DNA from: Helicobacter cetorum MIT 99-5656
Lineage (GTDB): Bacteria > Campylobacterota > Campylobacteria > Campylobacterales > Helicobacteraceae
Assembly (NCBI RefSeq): GCF_000259275.1
Contig: NC_017735.1
Location: 1,178,001 to 1,242,000, forward strand
DNA length: 64,000 bases
Reading direction: 5' to 3'
The stretch's first letter is position 1; each line of letters starts with the position of its first letter. Positions 1 through 8,347 of the stretch are shown here, piece after piece. A program made the translations under genes and the position numbers. The notes under the pieces were generated by a model. That model saw only the letters and a list, made by a program, of their open reading frames with translations, did not search any database and was not told the origin of the DNA.

Positions 1-204
1 TCAATTTCATAATGTATAATTTTAAATTCTTAGAGTTTTCTTAAACCAAAAGCTCAATAATTTATTTTTGTTTCAATTTATAACCTATTAAAGATTTTAT
101 TCTCAAAATTACCAAAAAACACAATAATATTATGCTAACATTAAAGCACGACTTAGTTAAGAGTTAACCTTGCGAGTCAAACTTTGTAGCAAAAGGAGCG
201 AAGA

Positions 205-315
205 ATGAACGGATTGATTAGACACTACCACTATATAAAATCTATAAGAAGCGTATCTGTTTTTATTGGTGTTGGTCTGCTCTATCAATTGGGATTTTTT
301 AGTTATTTAATATAA
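205..315 (+). CDS. 36-residue hydrophobic micro-ORF upstream of hof gene
   Basis: I do not recognise this. An ATG at 205 is preceded by a strong Shine-Dalgarno (AAAGGAG, 192-198) and opens 36 codons ending TAA at 313. The product has a basic, His/Tyr-rich N-terminus (MNGLIRHYHYIKSIRS) followed by a hydrophobic stretch (VSVFIGVGLLYQLGFF) that could be one membrane segment. Its stop lies 9 bp before the hof start at 325, so it could be a leader peptide coupled to hof, a membrane microprotein or a small hydrophobic toxin. The ribosome-binding site is better than that of many real genes here. No homologue is known to me, so coding status is uncertain. Confidence 0.4.
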   Translation: MNGLIRHYHYIKSIRSVSVFIGVGLLYQLGFFSYLI

Positions 316-324
316 AGGTTAAAC

Positions 325-1824
325 ATGAACTATAAAGTTGCATCTGTCAAAAATATCGCAACGCTTCTTTTTTTAATCTCTTCTCAAGGCCAGGCTTTTG
401 ATTTGGGTAAAATTGCCAAAGTCAAAGCGGGTGCTGAAAGCTTCTCTAAAATCGGTTTCAATAACAAGCCTATCAACACAAATAAAGGGCTTTATCCTAC
501 AGAAACCTTTATGACCGTTATGGCTTACATGCAGCTAGATTTTAGCGAACTACTATCAAAAAACGCCACGGCCAATGGGCATCATTTAGATGGGAGTCTT
601 GGGGGTTGGGGGGGTGCTGTTATTTATGATAATACTAAGGACTTTATTAACGAAGTTACTGGTAAAACCTATGGGCCTATGGCCTGGAATTATGTGGGGT
701 ATTGGGGTGGACTTGTAGGGCAAAAGCCATGGGCAAATTGTGGGTTAGCCGCAGGGAATTTGACACAGAGCAAATATGACAATATGACACAAGCTCAAAT
801 GACACAAATGGCTGATAAAGAAGCCCTTGAAGCTTCTACTTGTGCAAAAACTATGGCTAATCATACTAGAAATTATGTGATTTATAACGCCTACTTACGC
901 TACAACTACAAAAATATTTTTGAAATTAGGGGCGGAAGATACGAATCTCCAGCGGATTATATGAGTGGCTATACACAAGGCTTGGATATGACCTTAAACT
1001 TAGGGCATTTCAAATTTTGGTGGTTCAGCTCTTTTGGCCGTGGCTTTGCTTATAATGAATGGCTTTATAATTTCTATTCACCCAAAACCTACACCCTTAA
1101 AAACGGAAAAACCATAAATCCTGGGGTGCATGCTTTTTATGCCATTTGGAATTATAAGGGTTGGAGCATTCAGCCTTTTTTCTATTTTTCACCCTTTAAT
1201 GAATACAGCCCTAATTTCACTATCACTTATGATAGCAACCCCCACTTTAATGGCTTAGGGTTTCGCTCACAAACTGATATTACCGTGCTTAACCCCATCT
1301 ATCCTAAAAGGTTTTGGGATACCTATCAATTTGGTATGCTAGCAGGTAAAAATGGGCATAACTTGATGATTAAACAAAAATTTGAATGGAATGAATACAA
1401 TTTTGGTCTTGGCATTTACAAAGCCTTTGGGAATGCTAACTGGATGATAGGCTATCATGGAAACCGCTTAGGCTTTGACTTTTGGACTAATAGTGTCTAT
1501 GCAAACACAATTAACTCTTTATCTTACATGATGGATGCGAATGCCTTCACAGTATTTGCCTTTGGCGGTGGGGTGCATAGAAAACTTGTATGGGGTTTGT
1601 TAGGGCGTTTGACTTACGGGCCAAGGGCTAATGAACAAAGCTTGTCGCTCAATTTGGGCTATAAGTTTTCTAAAAACTTCTCAGCAGACATTAAATTTGA
1701 ATACTACAATGTCTTTATGCATCAAGGGTATAGAATGGGCTGGAATGGTCCTAAGCTAGATAGTCAACCTGCAACTGACCAAGACAGAAGCCATATCTTT
1801 ACTGAATTAGTGTGGAAACTCTAA
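325..1824 (+). CDS. Hof-family outer membrane protein
   Basis: A 499-residue outer-membrane protein of the Helicobacter Hof family (the HP_OMP_2-type porin-like group). It has an N-terminal signal peptide ending near SQGQA/FD at about residue 25. The family signature FSKIGFNNKPINTNKG then YPTETF follows at about 40-60. Amphipathic aromatic-rich strands run through the rest, with internal family blocks such as FWTNSVY and GPRANEQ, and the C-terminus ends in an aromatic-alternating strand (DRSHIFTELVWKL). The start ATG at 325 follows a modest AAGG site at 316. In H. pylori, hofF lies close to cadA, so this may be hofF by position, but I cannot separate it from other Hof members by eye. A G7 tract (608-614) lies in the coding sequence. 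The three Hof genes at the other end of the window are paralogues. Confidence 0.85.
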   Translation: MNYKVASVKNIATLLFLISSQGQAFDLGKIAKVKAGAESFSKIGFNNKPINTNKGLYPTETFMTVMAYMQLDFSELLSKNATANGHHLDGSLGGWGGAVIYDNTKDFINEVTGKTYGPMAWNYVGYWGGLVGQKPWANCGLAAGNLTQSKYDNMTQAQMTQMADKEALEASTCAKTMANHTRNYVIYNAYLRYNYKNIFEIRGGRYESPADYMSGYTQGLDMTLNLGHFKFWWFSSFGRGFAYNEWLYNFYSPKTYTLKNGKTINPGVHAFYAIWNYKGWSIQPFFYFSPFNEYSPNFTITYDSNPHFNGLGFRSQTDITVLNPIYPKRFWDTYQFGMLAGKNGHNLMIKQKFEWNEYNFGLGIYKAFGNANWMIGYHGNRLGFDFWTNSVYANTINSLSYMMDANAFTVFAFGGGVHRKLVWGLLGRLTYGPRANEQSLSLNLGYKFSKNFSADIKFEYYNVFMHQGYRMGWNGPKLDSQPATDQDRSHIFTELVWKL

Positions 1825-1840
1825 TCACCCTTTCTCAATA

Positions 1841-1865
1841 ACAAACCTTTTTAAGAAGGGTTTGT
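1841..1865. terminator. Hairpin between convergent genes
   Basis: The arms ACAAACC (1841-1847) and GGTTTGT (1859-1865) form a 7-bp stem with an 11-base loop. They sit between the stop of the hof gene (1824) and the stop of the converging gene (1870). The position suggests a shared bidirectional terminator. There is no clear T-run on either side, so an intrinsic terminator is not certain. Confidence 0.45.
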
Positions 1866-1869
1866 GATA

Positions 1870-3714
1870 CTAAAACACCCACCCATAGTTAAAAAACACA
1901 TTAAAATGACTGATTCCTTCTTTCAGCAGAACATGTCCGTATGTATTTATAGTCTCAAAGGCTGTTTTTATGTTCCTTTGAATTAAGGGTAAAGAAACCC
2001 CTATAGAATATTTAGACTTGTTATGCCAAAAATTAAAACCTCCTACAAACTCAATATTGCCAGCATTTTTAATCTGTTTTAAAAGATGGTATTGATTATA
2101 TAAAGCCCTAGCCCCACTAAACACACCAAAATTTTTAGTGAAATCTAATAAAATTTCAGCACCTACACCCAAACCCACTTGATTGACTTGTTGGGCGATG
2201 TTACTGAGCTTAGTATAATTGTATTTTACTATCCCATAATAAGCTAATCCAAAGTGGTTATTAAAATATTGTTGGTAACCTAGTTTGAAATTAAAACCCA
2301 CCATAGAAGAGTGGTAATTCTTGCTCGTGGTAGTAGAACGATTACCTATATGAGCGTTAGTAAGACTAGAGACATTAATAGGGCTAGAAGAATTAGTGGC
2401 ACTAGCAGGATTATTGGTGTTAGAGTTAGGAGCATGAGAAATAACTTGTTTTATTGTATTGACAAAGCTATTTGCAAAGGACTCATTCACACTCGCACCT
2501 GGATTAAAGCTCTGACCTATTGTCTTGTAATTGATAGGAAGTTTGTCTGCTCTACCTAATTCTTGCCATGTATTTTGCGTAACTCCTATCATACCTGGAT
2601 AATATTTTTTACCATGATGCCATTTAGGTTTATCAGATTTACAAAAATCCATAACAGAACCATTAGGACATGTTAAATTTCCCTCATGGTCATAGCCTTT
2701 CACATGCCCAAATTCATGCACCAAAGTGCCAAAATCACTACGAGCTTTGTTTATATTTTCATCAAGCCCTTTTAAAAAAGGATTAATTTTAGGGTCAAAA
2801 ACTTTATCCATTAAAGCAAATAAAGCACAATTCTCTTTTAATCCTTGTATAGGACAATTTCCTACAGCTCCTGCTTCTGCACCTCTATTGGAAAAAACAC
2901 TTAAATATAAATCCACACTTTTTCTATACTGAGTTATCAAAGTTTCTGGGCTAATTGTTTGTCCTTTATTGGTAAATGGTTTGGGAAAATTTTTAACTGC
3001 ATCAGCCCATGCCTTAGAGCTTAAGACATAGGCATAATCTAAAAATATATTTGTAAAATCTTTAGCCTGTTCTACATTCACTAATCCCCCCATGCTTGTA
3101 TTATGCATTTTGCCAAAAAACCCATTAATATCTACGCTAATCTTACTCAAGCTTTCAAAAACTCTTTTTGTATTTTCATCCGAAAAACTAGACGGCTCTA
3201 TTTTCAAAGTAGCGTTAGGGTTATTTTCTAGAGCATCTATCAATGATGCATTTAAACTAATCCTACTAAAAGCGTCAATGGTTGCTAAACCAGCAATAGT
3301 TTTATTGTCCATCACAATTACAACATTATACAAATCATAGGGCAAAAAATTTTTAATATTCAACGAATTAGTAGCCTTGTCAAAACTAACCTTAATCATA
3401 TTAGTGGTGCTAAATCCATTAGCATTATCATGCACATTTTGTGCAGTCCATAAGGCTTGAGTATCTTTTTTAAGCTCAGCGTTAGAAAAATAGGCTTTCT
3501 TTGGGGTTTGTAATAACTGATTTAAAAATATCAATGGTGTAGCAACTGCTCCTTTTTGAAGTTCTCTTTTTATCTCTTTACTTTCTAGCATTCCGGTTTC
3601 AAACCCCCCTTCTACAAAAAACCCGCTTTTTGGGTGGGCTTCACATTCGCTTAAAAAACTCGCTACAACCAAACATGCATTCTTGCTAATTTTTTTCAAA
3701 AGTTTCCTTATCAT
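1870..3714 (-). CDS. Outer membrane protein with metzincin-type zinc protease motif (copy A)
   Basis: A 614-residue protein. The signal peptide ends near SECEA/H (about residue 26), followed by a Hop-like mature start (GFFVEGGFETG). A block NFLPYDLYNV near 122-131 is shared with both neighbours. The central domain holds HEFGHVKGYDH at 333-343, an exact HExxHxxGxxH zinc site with catalytic Glu334, then NGSVMDF with Met355, suiting a metzincin Met-turn. The C-terminal 150 residues (from about GFNFKLGYQQYFN) are a Helicobacter outer-membrane barrel ending FNYGWVF. A Ser/Asn/Thr-rich linker at about 425-470 joins protease and barrel. It is the last of three tandem paralogues and may have its own promoter (palindrome 3762-3776). 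Inferred role: cell-surface zinc endopeptidase; the substrate is unknown. I do not recognise a named family member. Confidence 0.8.
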   Translation of the reverse strand: MIRKLLKKISKNACLVVASFLSECEAHPKSGFFVEGGFETGMLESKEIKRELQKGAVATPLIFLNQLLQTPKKAYFSNAELKKDTQALWTAQNVHDNANGFSTTNMIKVSFDKATNSLNIKNFLPYDLYNVVIVMDNKTIAGLATIDAFSRISLNASLIDALENNPNATLKIEPSSFSDENTKRVFESLSKISVDINGFFGKMHNTSMGGLVNVEQAKDFTNIFLDYAYVLSSKAWADAVKNFPKPFTNKGQTISPETLITQYRKSVDLYLSVFSNRGAEAGAVGNCPIQGLKENCALFALMDKVFDPKINPFLKGLDENINKARSDFGTLVHEFGHVKGYDHEGNLTCPNGSVMDFCKSDKPKWHHGKKYYPGMIGVTQNTWQELGRADKLPINYKTIGQSFNPGASVNESFANSFVNTIKQVISHAPNSNTNNPASATNSSSPINVSSLTNAHIGNRSTTTSKNYHSSMVGFNFKLGYQQYFNNHFGLAYYGIVKYNYTKLSNIAQQVNQVGLGVGAEILLDFTKNFGVFSGARALYNQYHLLKQIKNAGNIEFVGGFNFWHNKSKYSIGVSLPLIQRNIKTAFETINTYGHVLLKEGISHFNVFFNYGWVF

Positions 3715-3761
3715 TAGTTTCCTATATTTAATGTTTATTAACTTTCATAACATTCAGTTAT

Positions 3762-3776
3762 GCTAATTATATTAGC
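3762..3776 (-). promoter_or_regulatory. Palindrome containing a TATAAT -10, upstream of copy A
   Basis: GCTAAT-TAT-ATTAGC is a perfect inverted repeat with 6-bp arms. On the minus strand its centre reads TATAAT (3766-3771), 50 bp upstream of the copy A start. A -10 element buried in a palindrome is a natural repressor site. Neither the regulator nor the promoter activity is established. Confidence 0.4.
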
Positions 3777-3829
3777 AAAATTTTAAAATATCTTTTAATT
3801 TAAGTAATTTTTAAAAATAATCAAGCGTT

Positions 3830-5857
3830 CTAAAACACCCACCCATAGTTAAAAAACAAATCAAAATGGCTCACCCCCATATCAAAAGACACGACACTTA
3901 AAGTATCAAGTCTAGCCAAACTCAATTCCATCGCTTGCTGGATTAAAGGCAAGGACGCTCCAATGCTGTATTTAGAATGCTTGTAACGATAATTGAAACC
4001 AAATACCATATTCACATTGCCCCTATTTTTAATCTCATGCATTAATTGGTAATTATTATAGAATGCCCTTAAGCCTACAAAACTCCCTAACGAACTGACA
4101 AAATTACCAGTTAGCCCCCCTGTGTAAGTGTTTAAAAAATCCACTAATAAATCTGTCCCCACTCCATAACTATATTGATTGATAGTGCCAATATTGTTTC
4201 TAGCATTGGTGTAATTGTATTTGAAAATCCCATAATACGCTAATCCAAAAAAGTCATTGAAATATTGTTGATAGCCCATTTTCACATCAGCCCCCACAAC
4301 ACTATTGGTGTTTTGGGTAGGATTTAAAACCATGATTTTAGGCAAGCTCACCCCAAAATTTGAACCATAAACAGGCACATTAAAACCATATTTAGGGGTT
4401 TGCTGGCTAGAAAGGGTGGCATAATTAATAGGCAATTTATTTTCTTTAGCTAATTGCATTAAAACTTCTTCGCTCAAGCCCGCATAACCCGCATGCACTT
4501 CATGGCAATTAGTGTGGTTACTCCCTTCACAAATCTTATACATGCTCCCACCTGTTGGATAGGTCATATCCCCATTATGGCTATAGCCCCTAGTGTGTCC
4601 GTATTCGTGAAAAATATCATATAAAGGCCATTCATCTTTCCAACTCCATGTGTGCCAAATTTTAGCGCTTTGTTTTAAAAAGTCTTCATCTAAGCCCAAA
4701 CTCCCATACCACCCACGCCCATAGACATTAGCATTGGTATTAATCACGCCCAAATTCAACTTCACACTCCCAAAGTCAGTGTTATTAGTATCTTTCAAAT
4801 TCCCTTGAATATTCAAGCAATCATCAAAACTATGAGCCGTATTTTCGGTATTAAAACCACATTGATTGGTAAAATTCTCCCACACTTGCTTAGGTGTCCA
4901 TACATGACAATCTTTTTGATTATCCGTTTTACACCATGCTGGGGCTTGTCCATAGATGTTAGGGTCAGCATTAGTCTTACAAGTATCAAAATCCGCTCTA
5001 TCCTTAGCACAATTTCGTGGGTCAAAGGGGCTAGTAGCATTCACAAAAGCAAAGGGGGCATCTTCTAAAGCTTTTTTCCATTCTTTAGAACTAAACAAAT
5101 ACGCCACATTTAAAAGCACATCAATATAATCTCGTGCTAGTTTTCCTGTAACAGGCACATAATCACTTACCCATTTAGTCTTACCATGTTCAGTTACTGG
5201 GTATTTATCACCAGTAGGCTCATTGCTAAAAGTGCCAATAATATTGACCTTAACTAAATTAATGGCTTCTAAAACCCTTTTAGTCTCCAAAGAAGAATCT
5301 TGAGTGAACTCCACACTAAAAGAAACATTTCTATCATGCTCATATGGCTTTAAAATAGGGAACATCTCTAGGCTGAATTTTGCTTGACTGAATTGTGGAA
5401 GCTCCTGTAAATGCGTGATAACTATATTTTTACCATTTATATGCATAACCAAATTCACATTGGATAAATTGTAAGGCAAAAAGTTTTCAACTTGTAGAGT
5501 ATTATTTTTAATGCTTGTTTCAATAATGTTTTTTGTGCTAAAGGTTATGCCAGCAGCATTCTTGCTAGGGTCTAGTAGCTCGCTTGCATGCGATAGGTAG
5601 TAGGCATTACTCATACATAAAACTTCATCGCACAGATTTTTTGGGTGTTTTTCAAGGGGTTTTTCTTGGCTATGCTTTGGTGTAGGAATTTCATGCCTTT
5701 GAAATTCACTATGTTCTAGCATACCCGTTATTAGCCCCCCTTCTACAAACAAACCATCTTTTTGATGGGCATTCAAAGAAGCTACAATTAAAACGCATGA
5801 AAAGACAATCACTTTTAAGCACAAGGTATACAAATCTTTTAAACCTCCTGTTTTCAT
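3830..5857 (-). CDS. Outer membrane protein with metzincin-type zinc protease motif (copy B)
   Basis: A 675-residue paralogue of its two neighbours. The signal peptide ends near ASLNA/H (residue 30), then DGLFVEGG. The shared block NFLPYNLSNV lies at 125-134. The central region is Cys-rich (about eleven Cys between 280 and 455), which suggests disulfides in an exposed domain. The zinc site HEYGHTRGYSH at 417-427 is an intact HExxHxxGxxH with Glu418. GGSM with Met439 is a plausible Met-turn. The C-terminal barrel starts around MGYQQYFN and ends FNYGWVF. Only 32 bp separate it from upstream copy C, so the two are probably cotranscribed. It lacks the long low-complexity N-terminal region of copy C. 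Protease activity is inferred from the motif, and no substrate can be named. Confidence 0.8.
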   Translation of the reverse strand: MKTGGLKDLYTLCLKVIVFSCVLIVASLNAHQKDGLFVEGGLITGMLEHSEFQRHEIPTPKHSQEKPLEKHPKNLCDEVLCMSNAYYLSHASELLDPSKNAAGITFSTKNIIETSIKNNTLQVENFLPYNLSNVNLVMHINGKNIVITHLQELPQFSQAKFSLEMFPILKPYEHDRNVSFSVEFTQDSSLETKRVLEAINLVKVNIIGTFSNEPTGDKYPVTEHGKTKWVSDYVPVTGKLARDYIDVLLNVAYLFSSKEWKKALEDAPFAFVNATSPFDPRNCAKDRADFDTCKTNADPNIYGQAPAWCKTDNQKDCHVWTPKQVWENFTNQCGFNTENTAHSFDDCLNIQGNLKDTNNTDFGSVKLNLGVINTNANVYGRGWYGSLGLDEDFLKQSAKIWHTWSWKDEWPLYDIFHEYGHTRGYSHNGDMTYPTGGSMYKICEGSNHTNCHEVHAGYAGLSEEVLMQLAKENKLPINYATLSSQQTPKYGFNVPVYGSNFGVSLPKIMVLNPTQNTNSVVGADVKMGYQQYFNDFFGLAYYGIFKYNYTNARNNIGTINQYSYGVGTDLLVDFLNTYTGGLTGNFVSSLGSFVGLRAFYNNYQLMHEIKNRGNVNMVFGFNYRYKHSKYSIGASLPLIQQAMELSLARLDTLSVVSFDMGVSHFDLFFNYGWVF

Positions 5858-5889
5858 TAAAAATCTTTTGATGCTACTTTAATATATTA

Positions 5890-8244
5890 TTAAAACACCC
5901 ACCCATAGTTAAAATAAATATGCATATTCTTTGGAGTTTCATTAAGTTCTACTTCGCTAATGGTTGTCTCTTGTAAAAGCCTAGCTTTTATATTTTGCTT
6001 CATTAATGGAATGCCTAAACCAATAGAAAACTTAGAATGCTTGTAACGATAATTGATTCCGGTTGTAAAATGGATATTGCCTATGTTTTTATTAAGCCTA
6101 ATCAGTCCATTGCTCTTATAATTATTCCATAAGCCCCTAAACCCTCCAAAAATCCCAAAAACATTTCTCACGCTATTGTTGTCATAGCTTGTATAAAAAT
6201 CTAAGAGCAAATTGCTCCCTACTCCCAAACCTAATTGTGAAACTTGATTTAAAGCACCCTTGAGATTTGCATTATTGTAATTAAAAAAGCCATAATAAGA
6301 CAACCCTATATAGTCATTAAAGTATTGCTGATAACCTAGCATGGCATTAAATCCTAGCATAGGGGCTTTAAGGGTTTGGCTAGTGGTGTTGTTAAGGGAG
6401 TTATTGTTATTGAGTTGGTTAGAGAGAGTGGCAAAAGCGTTGTTTAGATGCTCTTTAAACATGGAGCTTAAGCTTGAATTGATAGAGCTTTCGGCAGTGT
6501 TTTGAGTGTTTGGGGTTTGGAGATAGTGAGAAACTACACTAGCTTGGGCGGTTACTGGAGATTGATAATAAGGATCTTTAGCTTTGTGTTCAGGTCTTTT
6601 GCCGGGTGAACTCTGAATGGTTGGTTGTATAGCATTTTTTCCTGCACTATCATAATAAATAGGTAACTTACCACTTGCCCCTAATTCAAACCATGCCTCT
6701 GTAGTAACGCTTGGAAAGCCATCAGAATACCAATGGGTCATATTCCCTCTGTGGTTGTAAGTACGGGCATAACCTTTTATATGGGCGTATTCGTGTAAAA
6801 GCGAACCAAAATCACGGTATTTTGTCCCACATTCTGCAGCTTGTTTCCTATTCCAAAGGTAATCTTTAGTATCTACATTGCTATCACAATGTTTAAAATT
6901 TCTTTGAAAATCTACTTGCGTAGGGTCTATAAATTTAGATTGCAAAGCCAACAATCCTCTTCCCCCTAACCCTTGGGTATGGTTTTTGGGATCACTCGTA
7001 AGGATCTTAAGTATTAAATTAGAGGTATCTGATCTAAATTTTTTTATAATCTCATCTTTTGGAATAATTTTTCCATCATCATGAAATTCAAACTTTGCGT
7101 TTTTAATAGCCTCTTCCCATGTGCTTGAATCTAAAACATAAGCTAAATTTAACAAGGCATTGCTAAAATTTTGAGCGTCTTGTTTTGTAATCTTGGCAAA
7201 ACAATTATCCGTGTTACACCACCATCCCTTGCCTGATGAACTGTCATTAAATACCCCTGAAATATCAGTTGTAATGCTATTAACTGCTTTTAAAATCCTT
7301 TCTGTATTTGCATCTGTGCTACCATTAGTCCCTGTTCCTGCTTTCATTATAAAATCTTGGGGGTCAATGTTGCCATTAAAATATTTTTGCAAATCAGGAA
7401 ACTCGCTAGAATTAAGCGTAATTTCTTTAAATCCCCCTAGTTTGTCAATGGTGGCAATTTTTACAAGTTTATAATGCTCTTTATTATGGTCTATTTGGAT
7501 ACCTTGTGCATCGCTCTTAGCATTGTCTGTTGTTAAGGCGTTATCATCTTGCTTAGTGCTATTATCAGTATATTTCACATACACATCTACATTATTTAAA
7601 TCATAGGGCAAGTAGTTTTGAATGCTAACTTGCTGTGTGTTTTGTGTGTTTTGTGTGTTCGTTGTATTTGTGGTTGCAAAATTAGAAGTGGTTTCTTTGT
7701 TTTTGGGGAGAGTGATTTTAACAGGAGCTGTGGTAGAAACTTTTCTTGATGGGCTTGTAATATTACTATCTGTAAAAAGTTCTGTGGTGGTGCCTGTAGC
7801 TGTTTTGATTTCTTTAGGCGTTTTAGATAGTTCTTCAATATTTGCATTAGCCTTAAGCGTAGGATATTTTGGTGTGGGTTTTTCTTCTTTTTTAGGGGTT
7901 TCATCAGCCTTGGGTTCATCGCCTTGCATATTATCCGAGCTTGAAGACACGACCGCTTGAGGCTTTTCACTCTTTGTTGATTGAGTGCCATTTTGTGTTT
8001 TATTTTCATGATTCTTTTGCGTGCTAGAATTAAGTCCTTGATTTAACAAAGAATGCGAATTGCTACTATTGCTTTCTAAGAACAAGACTCTTTCTCTTTG
8101 ATTAGCCTGTAGTTCGCCCGTTTCAAATCCAGCTTCTACAAAAAAGCCATCTTTTAGATGAGCTTCACATTCTGCAAATAAACTCGCTAGAATTAAAGCG
8201 GTGTTTTTACTTAGGCGTGTGAGATTAGTCCTTAAATTTTTCAT
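5890..8244 (-). CDS. Outer membrane protein with altered metzincin-like motif (copy C)
   Basis: A 784-residue paralogue, the longest and first transcribed of the three. The signal peptide ends near AECEA/H (residue 28), then DGFFVEAGFETG. Residues about 50-205 are low-complexity (Ser, Asn, Gln, Thr, Lys), including three NTQ triplets. NYLPYDLNNV follows at 210-219. The zinc site reads HEYAHIKGYARTYNH (484-498): HExxHxxG is intact, but the third His comes four residues late, and the NGSVM/GGSM-type Met-turn seen in A and B is missing. The fold may be kept while catalysis or specificity is changed or lost. The C-terminal barrel (GYQQYFN to FNYGWVF) is conserved. The start follows an AGAGAGAGGTG purine-rich site. 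A strong palindrome at 8285-8312 lies in its upstream region. Confidence 0.78.
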   Translation of the reverse strand: MKNLRTNLTRLSKNTALILASLFAECEAHLKDGFFVEAGFETGELQANQRERVLFLESNSSNSHSLLNQGLNSSTQKNHENKTQNGTQSTKSEKPQAVVSSSSDNMQGDEPKADETPKKEEKPTPKYPTLKANANIEELSKTPKEIKTATGTTTELFTDSNITSPSRKVSTTAPVKITLPKNKETTSNFATTNTTNTQNTQNTQQVSIQNYLPYDLNNVDVYVKYTDNSTKQDDNALTTDNAKSDAQGIQIDHNKEHYKLVKIATIDKLGGFKEITLNSSEFPDLQKYFNGNIDPQDFIMKAGTGTNGSTDANTERILKAVNSITTDISGVFNDSSSGKGWWCNTDNCFAKITKQDAQNFSNALLNLAYVLDSSTWEEAIKNAKFEFHDDGKIIPKDEIIKKFRSDTSNLILKILTSDPKNHTQGLGGRGLLALQSKFIDPTQVDFQRNFKHCDSNVDTKDYLWNRKQAAECGTKYRDFGSLLHEYAHIKGYARTYNHRGNMTHWYSDGFPSVTTEAWFELGASGKLPIYYDSAGKNAIQPTIQSSPGKRPEHKAKDPYYQSPVTAQASVVSHYLQTPNTQNTAESSINSSLSSMFKEHLNNAFATLSNQLNNNNSLNNTTSQTLKAPMLGFNAMLGYQQYFNDYIGLSYYGFFNYNNANLKGALNQVSQLGLGVGSNLLLDFYTSYDNNSVRNVFGIFGGFRGLWNNYKSNGLIRLNKNIGNIHFTTGINYRYKHSKFSIGLGIPLMKQNIKARLLQETTISEVELNETPKNMHIYFNYGWVF
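7634..7660 (-). repeat. Three 9-bp coding repeats (NTQ triplets)
   Basis: A GTGTGTTTT-type 9-bp unit is repeated about three times on the plus strand and encodes consecutive Asn-Thr-Gln triplets in copy C near residue 200. Nine-base units keep the reading frame, so slippage would change the length of the exposed linker but not switch the gene off. Confidence 0.6.
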
Positions 8245-8284
8245 GGCGTTTCACCTCTCTCTCGTTTAGACATTGTTTATTCTC

Positions 8285-8312
8285 AATAATATATGGTTTC
8301 CAAGATATTATT
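8285..8312. promoter_or_regulatory. 28-bp palindrome upstream of the protease-like OMP operon
   Basis: AATAATAT (8285-8292) and ATATTATT (8305-8312) are perfect inverted arms around a 12-base centre that itself contains TGG/CCA. It lies 41-68 bp upstream of the ATG at 8244, where the -10 would be expected, and overlaps a TATATT-like hexamer on the minus strand. The AATAAT...ATTATT half-sites resemble the A/T-rich boxes of Helicobacter Fur-type regulators, but the spacing is wider than the compact Fur box. It may instead form an RNA hairpin. Confidence 0.4.
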
Positions 8313-8347
8313 ATTTTATCATTAAATTTTGCTTAAATCCTAGCCCT

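Noticed and set aside
601-614. G-rich tract in the first hof gene as a phase switch
   Set aside because: G5-TT-G7 is shorter than usual switching tracts, and the codons fit conserved Gly-Gly-Trp-Gly-Gly residues.
2311-3340. Plus-strand open frames opposite metzincin-like copy A
   Set aside because: They are antisense to a clear coding gene with signal peptide, zinc motif and barrel, lack ribosome-binding sites and have no recognisable domain.
7596-8009. 137-codon minus-strand frame inside copy C
   Set aside because: An overlapping alternative frame of the low-complexity region; composition (Lys, Leu, Gln repeats) is a by-product of the repeated codons.
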